The notes beneath the pieces are model-generated. The model was not told where the DNA came from and did not search any database. It was given only the letters and a program-made list of their open reading frames with translations. This document shows, in pieces, positions 8,639 to 18,183 of a stretch of DNA of 64,000 nt. Position numbers and translations under genes: made by a program. This DNA is from Bacteroidales bacterium UBA6248 (GTDB lineage Bacteria > Bacteroidota > Bacteroidia > Bacteroidales > Lentimicrobiaceae). The stretch covers positions 31,088-95,087 of the forward strand of contig DJVU01000081.1 of NCBI GenBank assembly GCA_002441345.1, read 5' to 3'. The stretch's first letter is position 1; every line of letters starts with the position of its first letter.

Positions 8639-11485
8639 TTATCTGGTTACTACAAACTTGGCGGTTTTCGAGTTGATTCCTTCCGTTACCCTGAGGAGGT
8701 AAGTTCCGGCTGGCAGCTCGGAAGCCTGAACAGTAAGAGCATGTTCGCCGCGGGTCAGTGTGCCGAAATCGATGGTATTTATACGGGTTCCGTTCAATCC
8801 GTAAACCACGGCCGTTACTTTCGCAGCATTTTCGAGTTTCACGTTAAAGTTAACCTGGGTGGAAACGGGGTTGGGATATACCGACAACAGAGTACTTTCG
8901 GCTGAAGGTTTATGACCAGGACCATCGATTCCGACGTAGTTACGGTTTTCGAATACCCCGTTGCCGTGAGAGGCAATATAAATGGCGCCAAAGTTGCTGA
9001 CGCCCGGAATATTCTCAATCCATGGGCGGTTAACGGTCTGCTGGCGAATCATCATTACCGGTATGGCTCCGAGGCCGTTGTTTTCGGGAGTCCAGGTCGT
9101 AGAAGAGCCTGCGGATTCCGTGGTGTAAATTCCAAAATCAGTTCCCAGAATGATCCGGTTTGAACTGTTCATCTCAACGATTGAGGAATATACCGGCATA
9201 GCAGGCAGGTTTCCCTGAATGGAGGTAAAATCGGGGAACTGTGCCAGAGCATTGGTCGACCTGTAAACAAAATCGGTATTGCCATAGTTTCCGAGAGTAA
9301 CTACGACATGGCTATCGTTGTTAGGGTCTATTGCTATGGAAGTTACATACCTTCCAGGGAATTCCTTAACTACAGTTGATGACAGAATGCAGGCAGAACT
9401 GTTGACATCGGCACGTAATGAATCATAAGCCAGTGCCAGGTTGGCAATACGCAGCAGTTTACCGTCGGTGGTTCCTACAAAGAGGTAATTGGCATCTTTT
9501 GAAAAAGCCAGTGTTGATGGTACGCCGGCAAAATTAGCAATGCGGTCCCATGAAGGAAGCCTTGAAAAATCAAGTGCATTTCTCGACATGTAAACGCCAT
9601 TGGTAAGCCCGACAAAAAGAATGGATGAAACGGGATCCTGAACTCTTATCGTATCATTTTTATCAAGAGCAGAAGGCAGGGTGTAATGGAACGGGAAATG
9701 ATTGTTTTTGCTGGTGCAGGTAACGGTTTCGCCGGCATTGTAATGTCTGCCTGCTTTAAACGTAACGCTGTCACGTGAATAGGGATTGTTGAAGTTTTCC
9801 CACAAGCGGAAGGGTGAAATAAACACATTTCCGTTGTTATTAGTAATTTCAGAGCCATAGATGAATTCATTGGCAGGTGAAACACCAAGGTCGTTCGACC
9901 TAACCAGATTACCGGCGGTGGATGAGTAGAAAATAGCTTCAGGGTTGATCATGGAAACTTCCACTGTTCCGCCAACGAATGTATTAAGGATTGTATTTGC
10001 AGTTTCAGTGGTGTTTCCGGTTTGATCCAGGAATACAACTCCGTTGCCCTGAGTCCCTCCGAGTAGTCTGCCTTTATCATCGGCAGCAACGGTATAGAAC
10101 ATGGATGTCCGGTAATTCTTATTGATGGATTTGCTGGAAGCAAATGCATTTTCGGTTGAGTAGATTCCCACATCGGAACCGGCGTAGATATTCTGGGGAT
10201 TATCTGGATTTATGGTGAGGCAGTGAAAGTACCTTCCTGCTTCGCCCATGGTGCTTTGGTGCCATTGGTAAAAACCGGTTTCAAGGACTTTGGTTCCCTG
10301 CCAGACATTAACTCCACCCAGATAAATTACATCTGGATTATTGGGGCTTACAACGAGGGATGCTGCATAATCGCCATAATGAACGTTGTTTGCGGCATTT
10401 CCGAAGACGTTAAAAATCGGGCTGAAGCCGGGGCCTACTATTTTCCAGGTTTCCCCTTTGTTTCTTGACACATAAACGCCGGCAAGCTGACCGGGGAAAG
10501 TAAGGGTTTGTGAACCGTCGGCAATCAGAACAGCATAAAGTGTTGAGGGCTGTGAGGGGGCAAAAGCCACTTCAATACGCAGGATGGCGTTTGAAGGCAG
10601 GCTGTCCTGTCCGGCACCCGTATTGCGCAGAACGAATCCGTCGAAAGCTCCGTTTGCTGAAACATAGAGTTTATCGCCAACAGTAGCGGCGATTGCACCA
10701 TCGGACGACATCTTAACATCCAGGGCAACGCCTGTAAGTTCCTGTCCGTTGGCTTTGGCGGGCTGCCATGTTTGACCGCCATCGGCCGAACATTTAACTC
10801 CGCTGTTGGTAGCAGCTACCACTTTATTATTATCCCCGGCGGCAATTCGGTTTACAAACGACCAGGCGGCGTCCGGATCATTAAATGAACCGGGATCGGT
10901 AGAAGCAAGCTTTGTAAATGTATTGCCATCGGTTGATTTGTAAATCCCCTGTCCGATGAAACCGCTGTACATATTCAGGCGGCTGCTGTTGAAATTTTCA
11001 CCGGTGCCGGCATAGATATCTCCGTTGGGAGCCTGAGCCAGACAGCTGATGTTGAGGATTACGCCTGAGGTCTGGATCTGATTCCAGGTAAGACCGGCGG
11101 TTGTTGATTTCCATAAACCACCCGAAACACTACCGGCAATTATCGTTCTGCGGGTATTGTCTTTATTGTCGACCAGGATAGCCCGGGTACGGCCGGCAAC
11201 ATTATCGGGACCCTTGGGAGTCCAGTTCAGACCCAGCGCTCCGGCATCCCTTGTACCGGCAACCTGGTTTCTGGCTTTAATAACATCGGCGGGGTTAAGC
11301 TGGCCTGTAGCCTGATTGTTTCGGAGTTGAGAAAGGTAAGTCCAGCTAATTTCCGGCCCTCCGGCATTATCTCCGGGTACATTTTTACCAACGATCTGCA
11401 TAAAGGTACCTGAAGTCGTCAGCAAAATGATCCCGGCCCCCAGAATCAATGCAAGAAAGCCAAAGTGTAAACTTCTATTTTTCAT
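8639..11485 (-). CDS. T9SS-sorted exoprotein with Asp-box (sortilin-like) beta-propeller repeats
   Basis: 948 residues from the Met at 11485 (MKNRSLHFGFLALILGAGI, a signal peptide). An upstream in-frame Met at 11629 would add 48 residues with no signal character and is rejected. The body has several Asp-box motifs (STTAGLTW, SADGGQTW, SRNKGETW) of the BNR/VPS10 type, which form beta-propellers. Many 'DVIYLGG', 'NIYAGSDVGIYST' and 'VFVGTTDGKLLR' strands support this. The C-terminal ~80 residues (SVYPNPVSTQVNFNVKLENA... LPAGTYLLRVTEG...AKFVVTR) are a T9SS type A sorting domain. Such propellers occur in glycosidases and binding proteins, but no sialidase active-site arginines are evident, so the ligand or substrate is unknown. 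Confidence 0.88.
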   Translation of the reverse strand: MKNRSLHFGFLALILGAGIILLTTSGTFMQIVGKNVPGDNAGGPEISWTYLSQLRNNQATGQLNPADVIKARNQVAGTRDAGALGLNWTPKGPDNVAGRTRAILVDNKDNTRRTIIAGSVSGGLWKSTTAGLTWNQIQTSGVILNISCLAQAPNGDIYAGTGENFNSSRLNMYSGFIGQGIYKSTDGNTFTKLASTDPGSFNDPDAAWSFVNRIAAGDNNKVVAATNSGVKCSADGGQTWQPAKANGQELTGVALDVKMSSDGAIAATVGDKLYVSANGAFDGFVLRNTGAGQDSLPSNAILRIEVAFAPSQPSTLYAVLIADGSQTLTFPGQLAGVYVSRNKGETWKIVGPGFSPIFNVFGNAANNVHYGDYAASLVVSPNNPDVIYLGGVNVWQGTKVLETGFYQWHQSTMGEAGRYFHCLTINPDNPQNIYAGSDVGIYSTENAFASSKSINKNYRTSMFYTVAADDKGRLLGGTQGNGVVFLDQTGNTTETANTILNTFVGGTVEVSMINPEAIFYSSTAGNLVRSNDLGVSPANEFIYGSEITNNNGNVFISPFRLWENFNNPYSRDSVTFKAGRHYNAGETVTCTSKNNHFPFHYTLPSALDKNDTIRVQDPVSSILFVGLTNGVYMSRNALDFSRLPSWDRIANFAGVPSTLAFSKDANYLFVGTTDGKLLRIANLALAYDSLRADVNSSACILSSTVVKEFPGRYVTSIAIDPNNDSHVVVTLGNYGNTDFVYRSTNALAQFPDFTSIQGNLPAMPVYSSIVEMNSSNRIILGTDFGIYTTESAGSSTTWTPENNGLGAIPVMMIRQQTVNRPWIENIPGVSNFGAIYIASHGNGVFENRNYVGIDGPGHKPSAESTLLSVYPNPVSTQVNFNVKLENAAKVTAVVYGLNGTRINTIDFGTLTRGEHALTVQASELPAGTYLLRVTEGINSKTAKFVVTR

Positions 11486-11851
11486 ATTCTTGTAGTTTAT
11501 GGATATTACGTTTTCAAGACAACGAAAAGAGCGGACCAATTTACGCCTTTTTTGGTGATACACAAGCTCGGGCACCGTTTTTCCATACAAAAATAGCGTA
11601 AAAATCGATTTCAGTTTAAACTCCTGCACTCATTTTCGTCAGAAATTAACCCCTTTCGGGCAGCAAATGTAGAAGAATTTGATTACTTAAAAAACAATCC
11701 GCACGCCTCCCGCAAAAAATCATACATTTCACAAAAAAGCTGCAAGTATATAATGGCTGAAAACCAAAAAATTCAATAGGTTTGCCGGAGGATTTCAACC
11801 GCATTTTTTTTGTGGTTTTACCCTTTCATCTATCTTTAAATCTTTCATATC
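11486..11851. other. Divergent intergenic region (366 bases)
   Basis: A+T-rich spacer between the leftward T9SS cargo gene and the rightward aminopeptidase gene. It contains the putative promoter at 11808-11838. No RNA gene or convincing small ORF was seen. Confidence 0.6.
11808..11838 (+). promoter_or_regulatory. Putative promoter of the C1 aminopeptidase gene
   Basis: A TTTG box ending at 11812 and TATCTTTA at 11831-11838 (one mismatch to TAnnTTTG), about 18 bases apart. The start codon is 14 bases downstream. Confidence 0.4.
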
Positions 11852-13027
11852 ATGAACCAGAAGTCATTTTCGCTCCTTGCGGCACTCTTTTTCCTGTTCA
11901 GCGCCGTAAATGCACAGGACACCCTTGACCGGAAACCGGGATTCAAATTCACGGAAGTTAAAAACAACAAAGCCACTTCCGTAAAAAACCAGTACCGCTC
12001 AGGTACCTGCTGGAGCTTTGCCGCCGTTTCTTTCCTTGAGTCGGAATTAATCCGCCTGGGAGAAGGGGAAACCGATCTTTCGGAGATGTTTTTCGTGAAT
12101 CATGCTTACCGGCAGAAAGCGCAGCGTTACCTCAGACTCCATGGTTCCTCAAATTTCGGCCCCGGAGGTCAGGCCCATGATGTGCTCAACATCATCCGTA
12201 CACACGGCTATGTTACCGAAACGCACTATCCCGGCCTGCTTCCAGGCGAAGAGAATCATGTGCATGGCGAACTGAATAACGCCCTGAAGGGATTTCTGGA
12301 TGCCGTGAAAACGAATTCCGACGGAAAGCTCTCAAAAGCCTGGCCGCAGGCATTTGGAAGCATTCTGGATTCTTACATGGGACCACTGCCGTCGGCAAGT
12401 TCTGAAAAAACTGGTAAAAAAGGCCTCAATCCCGATGATTATATCGAAATTACCTCCTACACGCACCATCCGTTTTTCACACGCATCAACCTCGAAATTC
12501 CGGACAACTGGTCTCAGGATCTTTACCTGAATGTTTCGCTCGACGATCTGATTGCTACCATGACCTATGCCCTGGAAAACGGATTTACCATCTGCTGGGA
12601 CGGGGATGTCAGCGACAAGGGATTCTCGCATGCAAAAGGGGTGGCCATACTTCCGGAGTACCGTCCGGAATCCATGGAGGGTACCGAACGCGCCCGCTGG
12701 GAAAAAATGAGCGAGCGGGAACGCACTGCCGAACTATACAAGTTCGAAGGCCCCGCAGCCGAAAGGCAGATAACTCAGGAAATCCGGCAGGACGAATTCG
12801 ACAACCTGAAGGCTACCGACGATCATCTGATGCATATAACCGGAATTGCAACCGATCAGGAAGGCAAACGCTATTTTATCACCAAAAATTCCTGGGGAGA
12901 TAAGGGGAATCCTTACCAGGGATACCTTTATATGTCGGAACCCTACATAATGCTCAATACCGTAGCAATTACCCTGCATAAAGACGGCATCCCGGCATCC
13001 TTGCGCCGGAAAGCCGGGATCAAATAG
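11852..13027 (+). CDS. Exported C1-family (bleomycin hydrolase-like) aminopeptidase
   Basis: 391 residues of the papain-superfamily bleomycin hydrolase/PepC group. The catalytic Cys is in RSGTCWSFAAVSFLESEL (about residue 51). The His is in HLMHITGIA (about 330) and the Asn in FITKNSWG (about 350). Unlike cytosolic PepC or BLMH it begins with a clear signal peptide (MNQKSFSLLAALFFLFSAVNAQ), so it should act in the periplasm or outside the cell. At 391 residues it is somewhat shorter than classical PepC (~440). Members trim peptides from the N-terminus. The gene stands alone, 144 bases before moxR, with its own promoter-like elements. Confidence 0.9.
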   Translation: MNQKSFSLLAALFFLFSAVNAQDTLDRKPGFKFTEVKNNKATSVKNQYRSGTCWSFAAVSFLESELIRLGEGETDLSEMFFVNHAYRQKAQRYLRLHGSSNFGPGGQAHDVLNIIRTHGYVTETHYPGLLPGEENHVHGELNNALKGFLDAVKTNSDGKLSKAWPQAFGSILDSYMGPLPSASSEKTGKKGLNPDDYIEITSYTHHPFFTRINLEIPDNWSQDLYLNVSLDDLIATMTYALENGFTICWDGDVSDKGFSHAKGVAILPEYRPESMEGTERARWEKMSERERTAELYKFEGPAAERQITQEIRQDEFDNLKATDDHLMHITGIATDQEGKRYFITKNSWGDKGNPYQGYLYMSEPYIMLNTVAITLHKDGIPASLRRKAGIK

Positions 13028-13147
13028 CCGTCTTGCTTTGTTTTTCTGAGCCCCGGAAATCCCTTCCGCAGGCACTTATAAGCCTGAAACCCGCACCCTT
13101 TAACAATTTTTAACACCGGGACGGCCTGCATCGTGGGCTCGTAGTGA

Positions 13148-13155
13148 TAATTTTG
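13148..13155 (+). promoter_or_regulatory. -7 element (TAATTTTG) before the moxR-bat operon
   Basis: An exact TAnnTTTG match 16 bases before the moxR start codon. No distinct -33 TTG box was seen at the expected distance. Confidence 0.45.
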
Positions 13156-13171
13156 CAAAAAACTATGAGCC

Positions 13172-14164
13172 ATGATTGAGACTGATATCAAGGAACTGAA
13201 CGAACGCATCCGGAACGAAAGTGCATTCATCGATCTGATAGAGATGGAAATGCACAAGGTGATTGTCGGGCAGAAACATATGGTTGAACGGCTGCTGATC
13301 GGATTACTGTCGAACGGCCACATTCTGCTGGAGGGAGTGCCCGGTCTGGCAAAAACTCTCGCCATAAAATCGCTGGCAAACATTATTGATGCCCGCTTCA
13401 GCCGAATACAGTTTACGCCCGACCTTCTGCCGGCCGACCTTATCGGTACGCTGATCTATAGTCAGAAACAGGAGGAATTCCAGGTAAGAAAGGGACCCAT
13501 TTTTGCAAACTTTATCCTGGCCGACGAAATCAACCGCTCACCGGCAAAAGTACAGAGCGCACTGCTCGAAGCCATGCAGGAGCGACAGGTAACCATCGGA
13601 GAACACTCCTATCCGCTTGCCGAACCATTTCTTGTACTTGCCACCCAGAATCCGATTGAGCAGGAAGGCACCTATCCTCTTCCCGAGGCTCAGGTAGACC
13701 GGTTTATGCTCAAAGTTATCATCGGATATCCTACCCGGGAGGAAGAAAAGCTGATTATGCGGCAAAACATGTCGGGCAGCTATCCGGAAACCAGTACCAT
13801 CATATCTCCCGAACAGATTCTGAAAGCCCGTAACCTTACCCGGGAGGTATATCTCGACGAGAAAATTGAAAACTACATCACCGATATAGTGTTCTCAACC
13901 CGCTTTCCTGCTGAGAATAAACTTAAAAAGTTTGAAGGTCTGATTTCATACGGTGCATCGCCTCGGGCAAGCATCAACCTGGCGCTGGCTTCCAAAGCTT
14001 ACGCCTTTATAAAGCGCCGCGGTTATGTGATTCCCGAAGATGTAAGAGCCGTTGCTCACGACGTGCTGAGGCACCGGATTGGCCTGACTTACGAAGCCGA
14101 AGCTGAAAACATCAGCACCAGCGATATTATCAACGAAATCCTCAACACCGTTGAGGTTCCCTAA
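13172..14164 (+). CDS. MoxR-type AAA+ ATPase
   Basis: 330 residues. Walker A is GVPGLAKT (residues 55-62) and Walker B is ILADEINR (about 113-120). NRSPAKVQSALLEAMQERQVT and FLVLATQNPIEQEGTYPLPEAQ(V)DRF are hallmark MoxR stretches. MoxR ATPases act as chaperones that mature or activate partner proteins with von Willebrand A domains. Here it is the first gene of a run containing DUF58 and three VWA/TPR Bat genes, so the Bat proteins are the likely clients. It is separated from the DUF58 gene by 35 bases. It looks complete and is cytoplasmic. Confidence 0.95.
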   Translation: MIETDIKELNERIRNESAFIDLIEMEMHKVIVGQKHMVERLLIGLLSNGHILLEGVPGLAKTLAIKSLANIIDARFSRIQFTPDLLPADLIGTLIYSQKQEEFQVRKGPIFANFILADEINRSPAKVQSALLEAMQERQVTIGEHSYPLAEPFLVLATQNPIEQEGTYPLPEAQVDRFMLKVIIGYPTREEEKLIMRQNMSGSYPETSTIISPEQILKARNLTREVYLDEKIENYITDIVFSTRFPAENKLKKFEGLISYGASPRASINLALASKAYAFIKRRGYVIPEDVRAVAHDVLRHRIGLTYEAEAENISTSDIINEILNTVEVP

Positions 14165-14199
14165 ACCGAAATCTTCACAAACTCTTATATCCTCCAAGG

Positions 14200-15075
14200 A
14201 TGGAAACCAGTGATATCCTGAAAAAGGTACGCAAAATTGAGATCAAATCCAGGGGTCTGTCAAACCAGATCTTCTCGGGACAATATCACAGTGCCTTCAA
14301 GGGAAGGGGTATGGCCTTCAGCGAAGTCAGGGAATACCAGTACGGCGACGACATCCGGAATATCGACTGGAACGTGACTGCACGGTTTAACCACCCGTAC
14401 ATCAAAGTTTTTGATGAGGAACGCGAACTTACCGTTACCCTTCTCATCGATGTGAGCGGATCCAACGAATTTGGAAGCAGGCAATGGCTGAAAGAGGAGA
14501 TGATGACGGAAATTGCTGCCGTACTTGCCTTCTCAGCTTTGCAAAACAACGATAAAGTGGGGGTGATTTTTTTCAGCGACCGCATCGAAAAATTCATCCC
14601 ACCCAAGAAAGGCCTGACGCACAACCTGCGCATAATCAGGGAGCTGATCGACTTTAAACCTGTAAGTCAGAAAACAAACATCGCCGAAGCACTGCGTTTT
14701 CTTACCAATGCTATGAAAAAACGGTGTACTGCTTTTCTGATTTCCGACTTTATGGATCAGGGATTTGAGGATGCCCTGAAAATCGCAGGACGCAAACACG
14801 ACCTGGCAGCTATTCATATCATGGACGAGCGCGATTACTCGCTGCCAAATCTGGGTCTGGCAAGAGTGTATTCCAAAGAAGCCGGAAAGGCCATTTGGGT
14901 CGATACCGCCAGCCGGACCGTACGCAATGCATATGCGGCGGAAGGGGTAAAACGTCTTCAGCAACTGGAACAGGCATTCCGCCGCAGCGGAGTGGATGTT
15001 GCACGTATGCGGACCGGTCAGGATTACGTTAAACCGCTTATTAACCTGTTCAAAGCCAGGGAATCGAGAAGATAA
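14200..15075 (+). CDS. DUF58 domain-containing protein of the Bat operon
   Basis: 291 residues. The N-terminal part has the DUF58 signature GMAFSEVREYQYGDDIRNIDWNVTARF. It is followed by a VWA-like fold with a MIDAS-type DVSGS (about residues 85-89). DUF58 proteins are almost always encoded beside moxR, and are thought to be MoxR partners. The gene lies 35 bases after moxR and 17 bases before the next gene, so they are clearly co-transcribed. No membrane segment is present, so the protein is cytoplasmic or peripherally bound. Confidence 0.92.
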   Translation: METSDILKKVRKIEIKSRGLSNQIFSGQYHSAFKGRGMAFSEVREYQYGDDIRNIDWNVTARFNHPYIKVFDEERELTVTLLIDVSGSNEFGSRQWLKEEMMTEIAAVLAFSALQNNDKVGVIFFSDRIEKFIPPKKGLTHNLRIIRELIDFKPVSQKTNIAEALRFLTNAMKKRCTAFLISDFMDQGFEDALKIAGRKHDLAAIHIMDERDYSLPNLGLARVYSKEAGKAIWVDTASRTVRNAYAAEGVKRLQQLEQAFRRSGVDVARMRTGQDYVKPLINLFKARESRR

Positions 15076-15092
15076 ACGCGTATTGATACAGG

Positions 15093-16106
15093 ATGAAAAA
15101 TAAGGTAAAACATACTCGTTTACGAATATCAGTCAGAGCTGCAGTCATCGCCCTCTGTTTACTGATGGCACCTTCCGTAATTGTTGCCCAGAAAGCAACA
15201 CCCGACACCAGCCGGTTTTTGATCGGACAACAGATAAAACTGACACTTGAACTGGAGGTAAACAGAGGCGACAGGGTAAACTGGCCAAGCCTGAATGACA
15301 CCCTGACAAAAAGCCTGGAGATAATCTCAAAAGGCCCGGTAGATACGCTCACGACTCCGGATAACCGGATCAGACTCACCCAGGAACTTATTATTACCTC
15401 TTTCGACACAGGGTTTCAGGTAATTCCGCCAATTCCTTTCGGTGTGAGCTCTTCGGGAAACGGCAAAACTACCGGGCTGCTCTCTCCTGCCGGACTGCTG
15501 GAAGTTCTGAACGTTGAGGTTGATATGTCAGGAGACATAAAAGATCTGAAGCCGGTGATGAAAGCGCCTTACACCCTCAGGGATTTTATGCCTTACCTTC
15601 TGCTGCTGCTGGGACTGCTGCTGCTTGGACTGCTGATCTGGTTTTACATCCGTAACCACAAGCAGAACAAACCTTTGATAAAATTACCTTCAAAACCTCA
15701 GCCTCCCCCGCATCAGATTGCCATGGCGGATCTGGAAGAACTCAAGCGCGAACAATTGTGGCAAAAAGGGCAGGTTAAGGAATATCATTCCCGGTTAACG
15801 GATATTCTCCGTACCTATTTTGAAGCCCGCTTCGGGGTGGATGCACGGGAAATGACTTCGGATGAAATTGCCGATGCCATGAAAGACCACCTGTCCGATA
15901 TGGAACGGATGGCCGATCTGAAAACGATATTATCGATGGCGGATATGGCAAAATTTGCCAAAGCACGCCCCATGGGAGCCGATAATGAACTTAGCATGAC
16001 GCTGGCTGTATCGATTGTAAGCAGCACCATCCCTGCACCGGTGCGCAAAGAAAGTCCTGCCGCCGGATCTTCCGGCAGCGAAAACGATTCGAACGAAAAC
16101 CGCTGA
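15093..16106 (+). CDS. BatD-like membrane protein between DUF58 and batA
   Basis: 337 residues: an N-terminal signal or anchor segment (about 12-31), a beta-rich periplasmic domain (40-160), one strong membrane helix (about 170-190, leucine-rich), and a cytoplasmic tail. The tail segment YHSRLTDILRTYFEARFGVDAREMTSDEIADAM resembles the C-terminal region of BatD encoded later in this operon (LWGYISDKFNIPRSALSMESVNEAL). I infer a shortened BatD/DUF4381-like architecture. Function is not established. It starts 17 bases after DUF58 and ends 5 bases before batA. The C-terminal ~20 residues are Ser/Asn/Glu-rich and probably disordered. Confidence 0.75.
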   Translation: MKNKVKHTRLRISVRAAVIALCLLMAPSVIVAQKATPDTSRFLIGQQIKLTLELEVNRGDRVNWPSLNDTLTKSLEIISKGPVDTLTTPDNRIRLTQELIITSFDTGFQVIPPIPFGVSSSGNGKTTGLLSPAGLLEVLNVEVDMSGDIKDLKPVMKAPYTLRDFMPYLLLLLGLLLLGLLIWFYIRNHKQNKPLIKLPSKPQPPPHQIAMADLEELKREQLWQKGQVKEYHSRLTDILRTYFEARFGVDAREMTSDEIADAMKDHLSDMERMADLKTILSMADMAKFAKARPMGADNELSMTLAVSIVSSTIPAPVRKESPAAGSSGSENDSNENR

Positions 16107-16111
16107 AAACC

Positions 16112-17107
16112 ATGTTTGAGCACCTGAAATTAGCGAATCCCGAAGCCTTGTACCTGCTGCTGCTGCTACCGGCAGCCATTGCCTGGTACTGGTTTCGCGG
16201 TGCCGATACCAGAGCCAGGCTGCAGGTAAGCGGCATTGAAGCGTTTAAAGCCGGCAGAAAGACATTACGCATCCGCCTGCGCCACAGCCAGTTTATACTG
16301 AAAATCCTTGCTTTCTCTTTGCTGGTTATCGCACTTGCACGACCACAGTCGAGCAGCTCAAAACAAAACGTCAGCGTTGAAGGCATCGATATCGTACTGG
16401 CGATGGACATCTCGGGAAGTATGCTTGCGGAAGATTTTAAGCCCAACCGGCTGGCCGTTGCCAAAGATGTTGCAGCAGAATTTATCAGGGGGCGTATCAG
16501 CGACCGTATCGGACTGGTAGTATTCAGCGGTGAAAGCTTTACTCAGTGCCCGCTCACAACCGATCACGGCATACTGCTGAACCTTCTTGATGAGATAAAA
16601 AGCGGGATGATAGAAGACGGAACGGCCATAGGCGATGGACTTGCAACCGCGGTAAGCCGGCTCAAGGAAAGCGAAGCCGTAAGCAAGGTTATCATTCTGC
16701 TTACCGACGGAGAAAACAACCGCGGATTCATCGACCCGGTTTCTGCTGCTGAAATTGCCAGGGTATTCGGATTACGGGTTTATACCATAGGGGTAGGAAC
16801 CATCGGCATGGCGCCGTATCCGGTACAAACTCCCTTCGGGATGCAGTACCAGCAGATGGAGGTAAGGATTGACGAGCCTCTTATGCAACAGATTGCCGAA
16901 ATGACCAATGGGAAATATTTCCGGGCTACTAACGCCGGGAAGCTCAGAGATATTTACCGGGAGATCGACCAGCTCGAAAAATCGAAGGTGGATGTTACCG
17001 AATTCCGGAAGAAAAAGGAGGAATTCCTGCCGTTTGTGCTTGCAGCTCTTCTATTACTTCTTGCCGATTTCATTCTGGGTATAAGCGTTTTCAGGAAATT
17101 TCCCTGA
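16112..17107 (+). CDS. batA: BatA, von Willebrand A domain membrane protein
   Basis: 331 residues. Membrane helices lie at about 10-28 and 60-78, with a C-terminal helix near 308-328. Between them is a VWA domain with an intact MIDAS (DISGS, residues 99-103, plus TDGEN near 195). This is the BatA layout (N-terminal TMs, periplasmic or cytoplasmic VWA, C-terminal TM). In Bacteroides the bat genes were linked to tolerance of oxygen exposure; the molecular mechanism is unresolved. It starts 5 bases after the BatD-like gene and is followed after 29 bases by its paralogue batB. Confidence 0.93.
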   Translation: MFEHLKLANPEALYLLLLLPAAIAWYWFRGADTRARLQVSGIEAFKAGRKTLRIRLRHSQFILKILAFSLLVIALARPQSSSSKQNVSVEGIDIVLAMDISGSMLAEDFKPNRLAVAKDVAAEFIRGRISDRIGLVVFSGESFTQCPLTTDHGILLNLLDEIKSGMIEDGTAIGDGLATAVSRLKESEAVSKVIILLTDGENNRGFIDPVSAAEIARVFGLRVYTIGVGTIGMAPYPVQTPFGMQYQQMEVRIDEPLMQQIAEMTNGKYFRATNAGKLRDIYREIDQLEKSKVDVTEFRKKKEEFLPFVLAALLLLLADFILGISVFRKFP

Positions 17108-17136
17108 TGGAGTTAAATTAACAAACCGTATTCATC

Positions 17137-18183
17137 ATGTTTAGATTTGAACATCCGGAATACCTCAACCTGTTTATCCTGCTGCCTGTGCTGCTTGCCG
17201 GGTATCTTCTTTACCTGCGCTGGAAAAAGCAGTCGGCTGTGAGATACGGCGATCCGGCGGTTATCCGGAGGCTTATGCCGGATGTGTCGGGGATCCGGTC
17301 GCATATACGTTTCAGTTTGTTGCTTTTAACGATTGCTTCCGTTATACTGACTCTGGCAAATCCGCAAATAGGCTCGCGTATTGAAAAAGTTCAGCGCAGG
17401 GGCGTTGACCTGGTAATTGCTCTCGATGTTTCGAACAGCATGCTGGCACAGGACATTCAGCCGAATCGAATCGAGCGTGCAAAACAATCCATATCCAGGC
17501 TCATCGACGAGCTGGAAAATGATCGTATCGGGCTCATCGTCTTTGCCGGGAAAGCGTACAATCAGCTGCCCATCACCACCGACTACGGAGCAGCCAAGCT
17601 TATGCTTTCAACGGTAAAACCCGACCTTGTACCGGTTCAGGGAACAGCCATAGGTCAGGCAATAGAAATGGCTATGGCATCGTTTAAGAGTGAGGAATCG
17701 GGCAAAGCCATCATTATCATCACCGACGGGGAGAATCATGAAGACGATGCCGTAGGCCGGGCAAAGGAAGCCGCAGCAGCCGGCATACGGGTGTATACCA
17801 TAGGAATGGGGCTCGCCGATGGCGCACCGATACCAGTTTATCGCGACAATCAGCAGGTGGGATTCAAGAAAGACCGCAGCGGCAGCACCGTTATCACACG
17901 TCTGGATGAAGCAATGCTGCAGCAGATTGCGGAAGCCGGCAACGGTATTTACGTACGTGCAAACAATACCCAGGCCGGACTCAGAAAGGTCTTTGAGGAG
18001 ATCAGCAGACTGGAACAGAACACGTACGATACGATGAGCTACTCGGAATACGACGACCGTTTTCAGTACTTTGCGGGTCTGGCAATCTTTTTGATGGTCC
18101 TCAACTTCATGCTCAACGAACGCAAAAGCCGCTGGGCAGGAAAATTTCAGCTTTTTAAACCGGAACAAACTCTCAGGCGATGA
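17137..18183 (+). CDS. batB: BatB, von Willebrand A domain membrane protein
   Basis: 348 residues, paralogous to the preceding BatA. Helices lie at about 10-28 and 58-78 and a C-terminal one at 308-325. The MIDAS motif DVSNS is at residues 97-101 and TDGENHEDDA near 195. The stop overlaps the next start (ATGA at 18180-18183), so translation of batB and batC is probably coupled. Together with BatA it likely forms a membrane complex assembled by MoxR. The gene looks complete. Confidence 0.93.
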   Translation: MFRFEHPEYLNLFILLPVLLAGYLLYLRWKKQSAVRYGDPAVIRRLMPDVSGIRSHIRFSLLLLTIASVILTLANPQIGSRIEKVQRRGVDLVIALDVSNSMLAQDIQPNRIERAKQSISRLIDELENDRIGLIVFAGKAYNQLPITTDYGAAKLMLSTVKPDLVPVQGTAIGQAIEMAMASFKSEESGKAIIIITDGENHEDDAVGRAKEAAAAGIRVYTIGMGLADGAPIPVYRDNQQVGFKKDRSGSTVITRLDEAMLQQIAEAGNGIYVRANNTQAGLRKVFEEISRLEQNTYDTMSYSEYDDRFQYFAGLAIFLMVLNFMLNERKSRWAGKFQLFKPEQTLRR

